From Autumnicola patrickiae (GTDB lineage: Bacteria; Bacteroidota; Bacteroidia; Flavobacteriales; Flavobacteriaceae): a stretch of 64,000 bases of DNA. The position numbers were made by a program, and so were the translations under genes. The stretch covers positions 1-64,000 of the forward strand of contig NZ_JAVRHM010000004.1 of assembly GCF_031846525.1 (NCBI RefSeq), in the 5' to 3' direction. Below, one piece after another: positions 10,211 through 18,252 of this stretch (positions within the stretch are counted from its first letter, which is position 1; each line of letters opens with the position of its first letter). The notes beneath the pieces are model-generated. The model was not told the origin of the DNA and did no database searches. It worked only from the letters and a program-made list of their open reading frames with translations.

Positions 10211-10752
10211 TTAGGCACTAGAATATTTCTATGGGATCAAAAGCGGGAGGGAGAATTGGAAATACCTTCCAGTTATCTACGGGTTCCCCATTAAGATCAG
10301 AAAAATCATTATTCGGAAAGTCTTCAATTGTAAAATAGGAAGAGTAACCAAGAACAAATTATCCTTCCCAAAGCACGAGACTGTAGTGAAATCTGTATGT
10401 TAGAATCAAAGAAAGCAATAAAAAATAGTCAATTTCAAATCCGAAATGGGGAAATCATCTGTACCTCAACGTGCATTTTTTTAATGGGATCACATTAAAT
10501 TATTTCCGGTTGCCTCAATTCACCTATTCCGTAATCCTGATTGAATCAAATTATTTCTCATCTTTTTTCAATTTTTATTCGACAATAACAAAGAAAAGAG
10601 GCTGATCCTTTTTTGAATCAGCCTTTTTCATTAACACACAAATCTAATTAAGCTTACCTAACTCAATCAATTATCAATAAACGAAATTATTTCTCCTAAA
10701 TTTTTACGAATTCCGATAACTGATATAACTAATTCTCTACTTCCTTTATTGA
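10211..10752. other. Gap with a decayed coding tail
   Basis: About 540 bases. On the minus strand, codons 10358-10218 read GYSSYFTIEDFPNNDFSDL and continue to a TAG stop. This has protein-like composition but no start and no family I recognise, so it may be the C-terminal stump of a lost gene. The terminator at 10595-10628 is listed separately. No other gene is supported. Confidence 0.3.
10595..10628 (-). terminator. Terminator after the rraA-like gene
   Basis: AGGCTGAT (10599-10606) pairs with ATCAGCCT (10617-10624) around a T-rich loop, flanked by A-runs on one side and T-runs on the other, so it can act on either strand. It lies about 125 bases downstream of the rraA-like stop codon. Confidence 0.7.
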
Positions 10753-11640
10753 CTATTTATTAGGGTCTTCGGGAATCCCAAGACTTCTGAAAAACTCCTC
10801 AGGAGAGGGACGGTTAGCAACAGTTTCATCAATTTCCCTACCTAATTTTTCATAAAGCTCTCTTCGTCCTTCTATATCCGCAATTAATTCCATATAAGCA
10901 ATTTGTCCTACTCTTACCGCTACTCTTCTTGGTACAACAACCACACCATCTGTATCAGCTACAACAACATCCCCAGGATAAACCAGAACTCCACCCACAA
11001 CTACAGGTGTTTGAACATCCAGCAATTCGTTTCTCCCTATTCGTTCACCCCTTCCCCTTTCTTCATAGTTCATGTAAACAGGATTTCTCTGTAAAATAAT
11101 TTCATCAAGGTCTCTTACTCCTCCTACAGCAACTAATCCGACCATTCCACGCTCCTGCCAATCTAGAATATTTTTTGATCCTGTTGAACCAGCATCATTA
11201 TCATCCTGATTATCTATAACAACAATACTTCCCTCTTTTATATGTTCATTAAAAGATTCACCTGCTAGAGTTGAATACCACATCCCTCTCCATTTTCTGT
11301 AATCCTGATAATTCTCAGGTTTGGTTAGATCAGATCCTGCATTCCTAGGTCTATTTGTCGGAACATATCTAGCTGTTACAGCAATTCCAGAGATTCTATG
11401 ATCCATTGTTTGGACATCTCTCCATAAAGGTGCAATTTGTGGGTCCATCACTCCTACATCCATATACCCTACAGTTACCAAACCATCTACAACGTCATTA
11501 ACTCTTGCTCCACGATACAATTCAAGCAGAACCTCATCTGAAACATCTGAACCATCGGAACTATTTTGAGCAATGGCATTTGAACAATTAAACCCTATTA
11601 CTGCAACTAGCGATAATACAATACTTTTCATTTTCTTCAT
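10753..11640 (-). CDS. Exported RraA-like protein (HMG/oxaloacetate aldolase superfamily)
   Basis: RraA-fold proteins include 4-hydroxy-4-methyl-2-oxoglutarate aldolases and oxaloacetate decarboxylases as well as the E. coli RNase E inhibitor. The substrate-binding and metal motif is present as VGGVRDLDEI, followed by the conserved VYPGDVVVADTDGVVVVP. Unlike cytoplasmic members, this 295-residue protein begins with a signal peptide (MKKMKSIVLSLVAVIGFNCSNAIAQ), and so is predicted periplasmic or membrane attached. There is a ~100-residue segment between the signal and the core. An ECF-type promoter lies about 200 bases upstream and a terminator follows, so it is probably its own transcription unit within the catabolic locus. 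An aldolase or decarboxylase role is inferred from the family only. Confidence 0.75.
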   Translation of the reverse strand: MKKMKSIVLSLVAVIGFNCSNAIAQNSSDGSDVSDEVLLELYRGARVNDVVDGLVTVGYMDVGVMDPQIAPLWRDVQTMDHRISGIAVTARYVPTNRPRNAGSDLTKPENYQDYRKWRGMWYSTLAGESFNEHIKEGSIVVIDNQDDNDAGSTGSKNILDWQERGMVGLVAVGGVRDLDEIILQRNPVYMNYEERGRGERIGRNELLDVQTPVVVGGVLVYPGDVVVADTDGVVVVPRRVAVRVGQIAYMELIADIEGRRELYEKLGREIDETVANRPSPEEFFRSLGIPEDPNK

Positions 11641-11954
11641 TTTATTTAATTTAATTATTATTGACTAAAGTTTTGTTTATGTTAATAGATGATTTCCTTA
11701 GTCCATAGGATCTACATCATCAGACTCTAAAATTTACTATTGAAAACTATTCATATGGTAAATTTTTTTTATACAGTCACTTATATTATACCTTTTATAT
11801 TCCTGTCCTAGTGCTTATGAATTAAATCCTGTTTTATATAACTATAACAATTGAAAAATAAAAAGTTCCTAAGGTTACTGGTATATTTTTTTTATTTTAT
11901 AATTCCTGAAGTAATTCCTAAATCAGATTTTTACGGACGAATAAATTAAAATAT
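11641..11954. other. Intergenic region with ECF promoter
   Basis: 314 bases between the unknown Cys-containing protein and the rraA-like gene. Apart from the ECF-type promoter at 11843-11869 it is AT-rich and shows no open frame, giving a predicted leader of about 195 bases before the rraA-like start. I see no obvious leader peptide or riboswitch in it. Confidence 0.5.
11843..11869 (-). promoter_or_regulatory. ECF-sigma-type promoter upstream of rraA-like gene
   Basis: On the minus strand, GGAAC (11869-11865) is followed after 16 bases by GTTATA (11848-11843). These are textbook ECF -35 and -10 shapes. The same two boxes, spacing and most intervening bases recur upstream of fecR at 26477-26503, so the linked FecI-type sigma factor is the likely user. 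Confidence 0.65.
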
Positions 11955-12731
11955 TTACCTATTCTTGTTCCTTTGCCTGTCCTCTTCTGTTTCTTTGCCT
12001 ATATTTTGTTCATCTTGTCCCTTTGTTGGTTTTTTCTTTTTTCTTTGTCTGTCTTCTTCTGTTTCTTTGCCTATATTTTCTTCTAAAATGCGTTTTGCCC
12101 GGTCTGAATTGTAAATTCCACATGGACAAAAGCGAACCAAAGTACTTGCGGCCTCTTCCGGTGACCTTCTTCCTTCACGGACCATTTCAATCATTTTCTT
12201 GGCAAAATTAAACGAGACCATACCGTGACCGCACATCGTTGAAAGACCGAGTACCTGAGAATCCGGCAAATTGTCATGCGGATCATAGAACCCAAGGGAA
12301 TATTCTACGCTATGACGTTTTATTCCACTGACTTCGCCTGCTCGTTTCGCATTTTCAACAGAAGTACTCATGTTTACAGAAAATCCAAAATCTGCTGCCA
12401 CTACTTCTTTCATGCAGTTTTCAGCATCTTCCTTCGTGGAAAAAACAGCTGAAACAGTTCCAGGCTTGCTCACTCCCTCAATTACCTTTTCCCAATCTTT
12501 AATCGCAACACGATTCCAGTGAACCATTGGGCTAAGATCTTTTTGAGGGGCCAAACCGCCACGATGTCCATTACCTATATTTACAGGATTATGTCTCGCG
12601 CAAATTTTCAAAAACTCTTTTAGCTTAGGAATACAATCCTCATCATTAATTCCTTTAGAGGGAATTGCAAAAATGATGTAATCATCCCGAAAACTTTCGG
12701 CAGTACCGTATCTGTGCAAAGTATTTGTCAT
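11955..12731 (-). CDS. Conserved protein of unknown function with Cys motifs, partner of ferredoxin-like protein
   Basis: 258 residues, no function I can name. Its conserved-looking features are a CGHG motif (Cys167-His169) in STMCGHGMVSFNFAKKMI and a Cys-x-Cys pair (202/204) in RFCPCGIYNSDRAKRIL, which could bind a metal or iron-sulfur cluster. Only 2 bases separate its start from the stop of the upstream ferredoxin-like gene, so the two are almost certainly co-expressed and may form a complex. The C-terminus (about 217-258) is a low-complexity charged tail built from two copies of NIGKETEEDRQR at a 24-residue period, encoded by a 72-bp direct repeat; this looks like a recent local duplication past the conserved domain. 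No signal peptide is seen, so it should be cytoplasmic. Confidence 0.6.
   Translation of the reverse strand: MTNTLHRYGTAESFRDDYIIFAIPSKGINDEDCIPKLKEFLKICARHNPVNIGNGHRGGLAPQKDLSPMVHWNRVAIKDWEKVIEGVSKPGTVSAVFSTKEDAENCMKEVVAADFGFSVNMSTSVENAKRAGEVSGIKRHSVEYSLGFYDPHDNLPDSQVLGLSTMCGHGMVSFNFAKKMIEMVREGRRSPEEAASTLVRFCPCGIYNSDRAKRILEENIGKETEEDRQRKKKKPTKGQDEQNIGKETEEDRQRNKNR
11969..12083. repeat. 72-bp-period direct repeat in the 3' end of a gene
   Basis: Two copies of about 40 bases (near 11969-12011 and 12041-12083), both containing TCTGTTTCTTTGCCTATATT, sit 72 bases apart. They encode the duplicated NIGKETEEDRQR tail of the unknown Cys-containing protein. The spacing is a multiple of three, so the frame is kept. 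Confidence 0.75.
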
Positions 12732-12733
12732 TT

Positions 12734-13567
12734 TTAGTTTTTTTCAGTTTGCGTTAATAAAATCTTGTTGGTTATGCGCCCAAGTCCCATATTGGTTTTC
12801 GCCCGGTGATTTGGATATCCCAACTTTTCCAATAATGGACGAAGGACGTTATCTTCACCATCTTCACCGCAACGGGTAGAAATTCCTACAGCCGTTACAG
12901 TATCAATTTCCATATTAACTACTCTAACGGTAGATAAAATTTTTTCTACCATGTTAATATCAGTTTTGATTTCAACAATAGCAGATAAAATTTTCTCATT
13001 TAGCAAATCTTCCCGTAAATCCCCCGTTGATTCATTAGCTAATAAATGAGTAATTGGATTATTTTTTTCAAATTTTACTCCTAGTAAGGCTAGTTCCCGA
13101 GTCATTATTTGAATATCTGAGAACCTTACACCTACACCGGGCCTGCCAAATTCTATAGTATACCCTACTTCATCGGTATCAACTCTCAACCTAACATCGT
13201 TAGTTTTAACTTCTTCCGTTCCACGTCCTTTTATTCCAGTTGAAGTATGCTCCACCACAGGATCAGAGAAAATCTGCCTAATAAGCCGAGGCATTTCCAA
13301 TTCATTCATCTCTATTGCTGAGGTGGGACATACATCCGGTTCTGGTTCCATCCTGAAGCGTAAAGCCTTTGCAGCTTTACGAATTGTCCTGGCAAGCTTG
13401 GGATTAAGATTTTCAGTACTCATTCCCCTAAAGCAGGTTCCACATTCTACACAGGCGTCGTCATCAATCTTGGCTCTGTTTATTTCGGTATCAATATAGA
13501 TAGCTTTCATCGGGCAAACTGCTACACAATTCCCACAGGCGATGCATTTCTGATGGTTAATAATCAT
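12734..13567 (-). CDS. Ferredoxin-like 2[4Fe-4S] protein with a C-terminal domain of unknown function
   Basis: 277 residues. The N-terminus is a bacterial-type 2[4Fe-4S] ferredoxin: C8-x2-C11-x2-C14-x3-C18-P, then C39-x2-C42-x2-C45. The fourth Cys of the second cluster is displaced to C80 (VCPTSAI), after an insertion of about 34 residues where 3 are normal. Residues about 105-277 form a domain I cannot assign, with blocks GYTIEFGRPGVGVRFSD and THLLANESTGDLREDLLNEK. It probably carries electrons to or from the adjoining unknown protein, with which it is nearly fused (2-base gap). It follows the aldehyde dehydrogenase gene in the same operon. No signal peptide, so likely cytoplasmic. Confidence 0.7.
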   Translation of the reverse strand: MIINHQKCIACGNCVAVCPMKAIYIDTEINRAKIDDDACVECGTCFRGMSTENLNPKLARTIRKAAKALRFRMEPEPDVCPTSAIEMNELEMPRLIRQIFSDPVVEHTSTGIKGRGTEEVKTNDVRLRVDTDEVGYTIEFGRPGVGVRFSDIQIMTRELALLGVKFEKNNPITHLLANESTGDLREDLLNEKILSAIVEIKTDINMVEKILSTVRVVNMEIDTVTAVGISTRCGEDGEDNVLRPLLEKLGYPNHRAKTNMGLGRITNKILLTQTEKN

Positions 13568-13651
13568 AATAATAATTTTAAAAAGTTAATATAATTGTTA
13601 AGCGAGTTTTTTGAGATTCTTCAACTGACTGGCAAAAGGTGTTTTCCCCTA

Positions 13652-15244
13652 TTAGTTTACTACTACATTCCCCTGTGACCATTGACCGTCTATTAACCTC
13701 CACATTTTTCCTGTGGGATTTTCATTTTTAAGTTCCACCGGAAGACGGTGTTCCCGCACATTATCATAGCTATGCAGTGCGGCAAATCGTATCATTGATC
13801 CTGGTATACCCACGGCAGAAAAACCAGGATGACCCGTTGCCGGATAAGGGCCACCGTGGTTCATCGAAGCTACAACAGCAACGCTGGTGGGCATCTTATC
13901 ATTTAATAATCTGCCAACTTTAGTTCTTAACACCGGTTCAATTTGCTTATAAACCTGGTCGTCCTCACCTCCTCTATCGGAATAAATAGATCCTGTTAAA
14001 TTTCCTTCTAATTTTGCTGCTACGGCTTTCATTTGATCTGAATTATTTACGAAAACAAACAAAGTAACGGTACCAAAAGCTTCCGTTTGTAAATGTTTGG
14101 AATTCTGAAGAAATGTATCTCCGGAAACCTTCAGAAGTGTATTCTGGAAACTATATCCCGGACCATCGTTTTCTTTCCCACCTAAAAGCACTTCTGCTCC
14201 CGCATTTACAAGGGTAGCAACAGCATCTGCTATATTTTTTGGTCCGTTAGAAGAAAATAAAGTTCCAGGTTCATTTTCTGCAAAACTTTTTGTCACTGAG
14301 TTCAGGAAATCCATTCCTGCTTCATTGTTTTCAACAACCACAAGACCAGGATTTGTACAGAATTGCCCTGAGCCCAAAGAACATGAGGCATACAATTCCG
14401 TAGCAATTTCCTTATGACGTTCGTTTAAAGCTTCTGAAAGAAAAAAGACCGGATTAACACTGGACATTTCAAGATAAATAGGTTTTCCAGCCTTGTCTGC
14501 AGCTTCTTTCAATTTTAGACCGCTAGGTCTACCTCCCGTAAATCCTGTTGCACCTACATCGGGATGTGAAACCAGCATCAATCCCACCTCGGTTTTTATA
14601 TGATAAATTAGTTGAACAGCTGCTTTAGGAAGACCAGAAGCTTTGACAGCTTCAAACGCAGCCTCAGCCAAAACCTTTGTTGTACCTACCTGTGCCGGAT
14701 TGGCTTTAGCTATAACAGGATTACCTGCAGCAATGGCAGATGCAAAATCACCTCCTGATACGCTGTTAAATGCATAAGGAAAATTATTAGGTCCAAAAAC
14801 TACAACAGGACCTCCTAAGGCACCAAATTTTGCACGAATATTGCTTTTAGTATCTATTGTTGCTTTTGCCCAAGATCGTTCCCTAACTGCAACTGCCGCT
14901 TGACGTAATTGATCTGTTGTACGGGGCAATTCAACAGCACGCAATCTCGTTTCCTTTGGCAGTGCTGTTTCCAAATGAGCGATCTCAACTAATTCGTCTG
15001 TACAAGCCTCGATATTAGAAGCAAACTTCTCTAAAAAATCTGCTATCTTTTCAGGAGGAATTGAGTACATTGCCTCCGCAGCTTCTTTCCCGGACTGGAT
15101 CATTTCAAGAACTTCTTCCCTGGATGAAATTGGAAAGCTATCTGATAATTCTGATTTCTCTGCAGGGTTACTTGAATGAAAAAAACCTTCTGGGTTTCTT
15201 GCATCTCTCCATCCGCCCGCAATTAAAATTTTTTGATTTGACAT
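13652..15244 (-). CDS. Aldehyde dehydrogenase, 2-ketoglutarate semialdehyde dehydrogenase type
   Basis: A 530-residue NAD(P)+-dependent aldehyde dehydrogenase. It has the cofactor-binding block GATGFTGGRPSG, the general base Glu259 in LEMSSVNP and the nucleophile Cys296 in GSGQFCTNPG. The length and the motifs NNFPYAFNS and MNHGGPYPAT match the class that oxidises 2-ketoglutarate semialdehyde (the KGSADH, NADP+ group) in pentose, glucarate and hydroxyproline breakdown. Its place beside an FAH-family gene mirrors oxidative pentose pathways that end in 2-oxoglutarate. The start at 15244 is an ATG soon after the FAH stop. The exact aldehyde is inferred from family and context. Confidence 0.82.
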   Translation of the reverse strand: MSNQKILIAGGWRDARNPEGFFHSSNPAEKSELSDSFPISSREEVLEMIQSGKEAAEAMYSIPPEKIADFLEKFASNIEACTDELVEIAHLETALPKETRLRAVELPRTTDQLRQAAVAVRERSWAKATIDTKSNIRAKFGALGGPVVVFGPNNFPYAFNSVSGGDFASAIAAGNPVIAKANPAQVGTTKVLAEAAFEAVKASGLPKAAVQLIYHIKTEVGLMLVSHPDVGATGFTGGRPSGLKLKEAADKAGKPIYLEMSSVNPVFFLSEALNERHKEIATELYASCSLGSGQFCTNPGLVVVENNEAGMDFLNSVTKSFAENEPGTLFSSNGPKNIADAVATLVNAGAEVLLGGKENDGPGYSFQNTLLKVSGDTFLQNSKHLQTEAFGTVTLFVFVNNSDQMKAVAAKLEGNLTGSIYSDRGGEDDQVYKQIEPVLRTKVGRLLNDKMPTSVAVVASMNHGGPYPATGHPGFSAVGIPGSMIRFAALHSYDNVREHRLPVELKNENPTGKMWRLIDGQWSQGNVVVN

Positions 15245-15269
15245 TTTGTTCTGTTAAAAATTAAATTTT

Positions 15270-16103
15270 TTAATCGTTATCTATAACATTCTCAAGTGAA
15301 AGAGAGCCAATTTTTATCTGCACAAGATCACCTGGATGTAAGGTGAATTCATCTGGAGGCACAATTCCGGTTCCAGTCATTAAAAGTGAACCATGTGGAA
15401 ATGTTAATTCCCTAAAAAGATACCTTACCAGATCCTCAAAAGATCGCTTCATTCGTTTAGTACTAGTACTGCCCTGAAAAACCTTTTCATTATTCCTTGT
15501 AATTTTCATTTCAATTGAAAGTTCGCGAAGTTCATCTGCATTTAAAATAACAATACCCGGACCTATAGCACAAGAACCATTGTAACTTTTAGCCTGAGGA
15601 AGATAGAGCGGATTCTCTCCTTCAATATCCCTGGAGGAAACATCATTACCAACAGTATAACCCACTATTTCACCAAAGCTATTGAGAACAAGAACAAGCT
15701 CCGGTTCAGGAACATTCCAGCTAGTATCTTTCCGTATCCTTACTGGGCTTTTGTGACCAACGGTTCGCCATCCCGCAGCTTTAAAAAAAAGTTCTGGACG
15801 TTTTGCTTCATAAACCCTTTGGTAAATATTTTTAATTTCTGTTTCTATTTCCCGAGCGTCACGGCTGTGGGCATAAGTAACTCCACTTGCCCATACTTCC
15901 TGATGCGGTTCTATGGGTGCTAAAAGTTGGTGGTTAGCCTCCTGCCCAGTGGGCATTACTTTCAAAAATTCTGCGATAACATCTAAAGGAAGCTCCAGCA
16001 GCATTTTTAAATTAAAATTCTTTGGTAGCAGCTTTCCATCTAGTGCCCATCGAGAGGAATTTAAATAATGATGACGTGTTAAATAATTTTTTTCCTGCTT
16101 CAT
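15270..16103 (-). CDS. Fumarylacetoacetate hydrolase (FAH) family protein
   Basis: A 277-residue member of the FAH superfamily, which includes hydrolases and the 2-keto-3-deoxy-sugar-acid dehydratases of oxidative pentose pathways. The metal-site region is seen in WNVPEPELVLVL and in VGNDVSSRDIEGENPLYLPQAK, and the core ends GTGIVPPDEFTLHPGDLV. In the locus it precedes a ketoglutarate-semialdehyde-type dehydrogenase, so the most likely role is dehydration of a 2-keto-3-deoxy acid to the semialdehyde. A C-C bond hydrolase role cannot be excluded. Cytoplasmic. It is 63 bases from the amidohydrolase and 25 from the aldehyde dehydrogenase, hence one operon. Confidence 0.78.
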   Translation of the reverse strand: MKQEKNYLTRHHYLNSSRWALDGKLLPKNFNLKMLLELPLDVIAEFLKVMPTGQEANHQLLAPIEPHQEVWASGVTYAHSRDAREIETEIKNIYQRVYEAKRPELFFKAAGWRTVGHKSPVRIRKDTSWNVPEPELVLVLNSFGEIVGYTVGNDVSSRDIEGENPLYLPQAKSYNGSCAIGPGIVILNADELRELSIEMKITRNNEKVFQGSTSTKRMKRSFEDLVRYLFRELTFPHGSLLMTGTGIVPPDEFTLHPGDLVQIKIGSLSLENVIDND

Positions 16104-16166
16104 TTTTAATATAAAATAAAATTTTTAAGACATAATACCTGTTTCTTTCTGGCCAGAAAAACTTAA

Positions 16167-17327
16167 TTAATTTGAAACAACCCGGCCTTTTTTCACCACG
16201 AGTTTTACCTTTTTTAAACTCAGAATATTCTCCATAGGATTTCCTTCAACCGCAATAATATCAGCATATTTACCAGGAATTAAACTCCCCGTTTCTTTTT
16301 CAATATTACATACGCCTGCCCCATTTAGAGTCAATGCTTGCAGTGCCTGCAAATTAGATGCTCCTAGTTCAACAACATATTTAGCCTCATTATAAAGTTC
16401 ACCGTGCATACCGTCAGTTCCTAAGGCAAAAGGAATTTTTGCCTCAATTAATGATCTCATTCGACTGCTTATTTCATCCCGCTCATCATAATGTCCACGA
16501 ATTAAATGCTGTGGATAATGATTCACAATTTCGTCATTCAAAATGGGACTAGGAGTTAAGACGGGTTGAGTACGTGACTTCCCTAACTTTTCTATTTGAT
16601 GATCGCTGATATGATACGCATGTTCTAATGTATCCAGCCCTAGATCCAAAGCCCAATCTAAACCGACGCCACCCACGCAATGAGAAGCAACTTTCACTCC
16701 TGCTTCATGAGAAGTTTCAATTGCTGTCGCTATTTCCTCACGTGTAAGATAGCTTGGTAAATCTCCGTTCCCCCTTAATGTTCCTGTAATGTAAATTTTA
16801 GTAAAATCAGCTCCTGCTTCGAGATTATCTTTTATGGCTTTTTTTATTTCTTCTTTCCCGTTATAGGGATATCCAACAAACCCATGACCGGTGGCAGCAC
16901 GTATTCCTTTTCCTGCTACAATGGAACGAGGACCTGAAATTAAATTATTTTTTACTGCTTCCCGACAAGCAATGTCCAAATACTCCTTATCTCCTAATGT
17001 ACGGCATGTTGTAATTCCAGAAAGAAGATCCTTTTTCATCATTACTGTTGCACGAATAGTCAAGTCAGGAATACTATCAGACATTCTATCAAGATAGTTT
17101 TCCATAGTGGGATCCATTGAATGATGTGTGTGGCTATCGATCATACCGGGCATCAAAGTGCAGCCTGAAAAGTCAAGAACAGTATCGTATGCAGAAGGAG
17201 GCATTTCGGCAAGAGATGCTACAATTTGGATTTTTTCACCTTCGCATATTAAAGCTCCATTATTAATTAATTCATCACTAGAACCGTCCCATAAATAGGA
17301 ACCTTTAATTAAAACTCGTTCAACCAT
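16167..17327 (-). CDS. Metal-dependent amidohydrolase family protein
   Basis: 386 residues with the amidohydrolase superfamily TIM barrel: the HxH metal motif in PGMIDSHTHHSMD, the likely carboxylated Lys in ADFTKIYITG, single His ligands in VASHCVGG and LEHAYHIS, and the final Asp in LGTDGMHGE. It resembles imidazolonepropionase-like and dipeptidase-like enzymes that open cyclic amides or cleave acyl-amino acids, though some relatives hydrolyse lactones. No signal peptide is present, so it acts in the cytoplasm after uptake by the linked permease. In this operon it may open a lactone or release the catabolised acid from a conjugate; that is inference. Confidence 0.78.
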   Translation of the reverse strand: MVERVLIKGSYLWDGSSDELINNGALICEGEKIQIVASLAEMPPSAYDTVLDFSGCTLMPGMIDSHTHHSMDPTMENYLDRMSDSIPDLTIRATVMMKKDLLSGITTCRTLGDKEYLDIACREAVKNNLISGPRSIVAGKGIRAATGHGFVGYPYNGKEEIKKAIKDNLEAGADFTKIYITGTLRGNGDLPSYLTREEIATAIETSHEAGVKVASHCVGGVGLDWALDLGLDTLEHAYHISDHQIEKLGKSRTQPVLTPSPILNDEIVNHYPQHLIRGHYDERDEISSRMRSLIEAKIPFALGTDGMHGELYNEAKYVVELGASNLQALQALTLNGAGVCNIEKETGSLIPGKYADIIAVEGNPMENILSLKKVKLVVKKGRVVSN

Positions 17328-17344
17328 AATTTACATTTTACTCA

Positions 17345-18235
17345 CTACTTTATTTGATCTGAAACATTTTCTACAACTTTGATCAGTTCAGAGCCTTCCA
17401 AATTTTGCATACTTAAATCTTCGGCTAATTTGAAATATTTTGTAGCTGCCTTTGCTACATATGCAGGAAATTTTACTTCATCCAGTGTGTTTGATACTAT
17501 TGACATATCTTTGCACATCTGTCCCAATCCACCTGGTGAAGGTCGGGCCTCTAAGAGGCTTTCCGAAAGAAGTTGAAAATATTCACTACCTGCAATACCA
17601 CTACCTACTATCTTACAAACAAGAGCAGCATCTAAATTCAGTTTCCTTGCAAGAGTAATAACTTCCATTGTGGCAACATGAGTAGTCCCCACCAACAACT
17701 GATTACAATATTTCACGGATTGTCCTATTCCTGGAATATTTCCTACGTGGACAACATTTCCAATGACTTCCAGGACCGGAGCGACAGTATTAATTAGTTC
17801 TAGTGGGGCAGCAGCAATTAGAGTTAAATTTCCCTCTGGAACTCTTGCAGGCCCACCAGTGAATGGACAGTCAACAAAATTAACATTTCTTTCTGTACAT
17901 TGTGCAGCAATAGATTCCAAGACAGATCGATTGATAGTGCTCATGCAGATTATCACAGAACCAGGTTTTATACCTTCCAGAAGACCGGAATCGCCTGAAA
18001 AAACCTCTAGAACCTGCTTATCATTCAACACTATTACCAATACAGTTTTGCAATAGCTGCCAATTTCTGCCGGACTTTGATAATGGATTCCACCCAACTC
18101 TTGAAACTTTTCAATTATTTCTGATCGCTTATCGTCTCCATACACGGAATAACCTTTTTTAATGAAAGCCCTTGCCACAGGAAAACCAATCCTACCTAAT
18201 CCTATAACACCGATTTTTTCTTTGATCATATCCAT
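17345..18235 (-). CDS. NAD(P)-dependent beta-hydroxyacid dehydrogenase family oxidoreductase
   Basis: 296 residues of the 3-hydroxyisobutyrate/tartronate-semialdehyde reductase family. The N-terminal Rossmann motif is IGVIGLGRIGFPVARAF, the substrate-binding block is DCPFTGGPARVPEGNLTLI and the catalytic Lys lies in GQSVKYCNQLL. A C-terminal helical domain completes the family architecture. It should reversibly oxidise a beta-hydroxy acid, or act as a sugar-acid dehydrogenase. It is 18 bases from both the permease and amidohydrolase genes, clearly in the operon. The specific substrate cannot be read from the sequence. Confidence 0.82.
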   Translation of the reverse strand: MDMIKEKIGVIGLGRIGFPVARAFIKKGYSVYGDDKRSEIIEKFQELGGIHYQSPAEIGSYCKTVLVIVLNDKQVLEVFSGDSGLLEGIKPGSVIICMSTINRSVLESIAAQCTERNVNFVDCPFTGGPARVPEGNLTLIAAAPLELINTVAPVLEVIGNVVHVGNIPGIGQSVKYCNQLLVGTTHVATMEVITLARKLNLDAALVCKIVGSGIAGSEYFQLLSESLLEARPSPGGLGQMCKDMSIVSNTLDEVKFPAYVAKAATKYFKLAEDLSMQNLEGSELIKVVENVSDQIK

Positions 18236-18252
18236 TTAAAAAACTTAATTCG

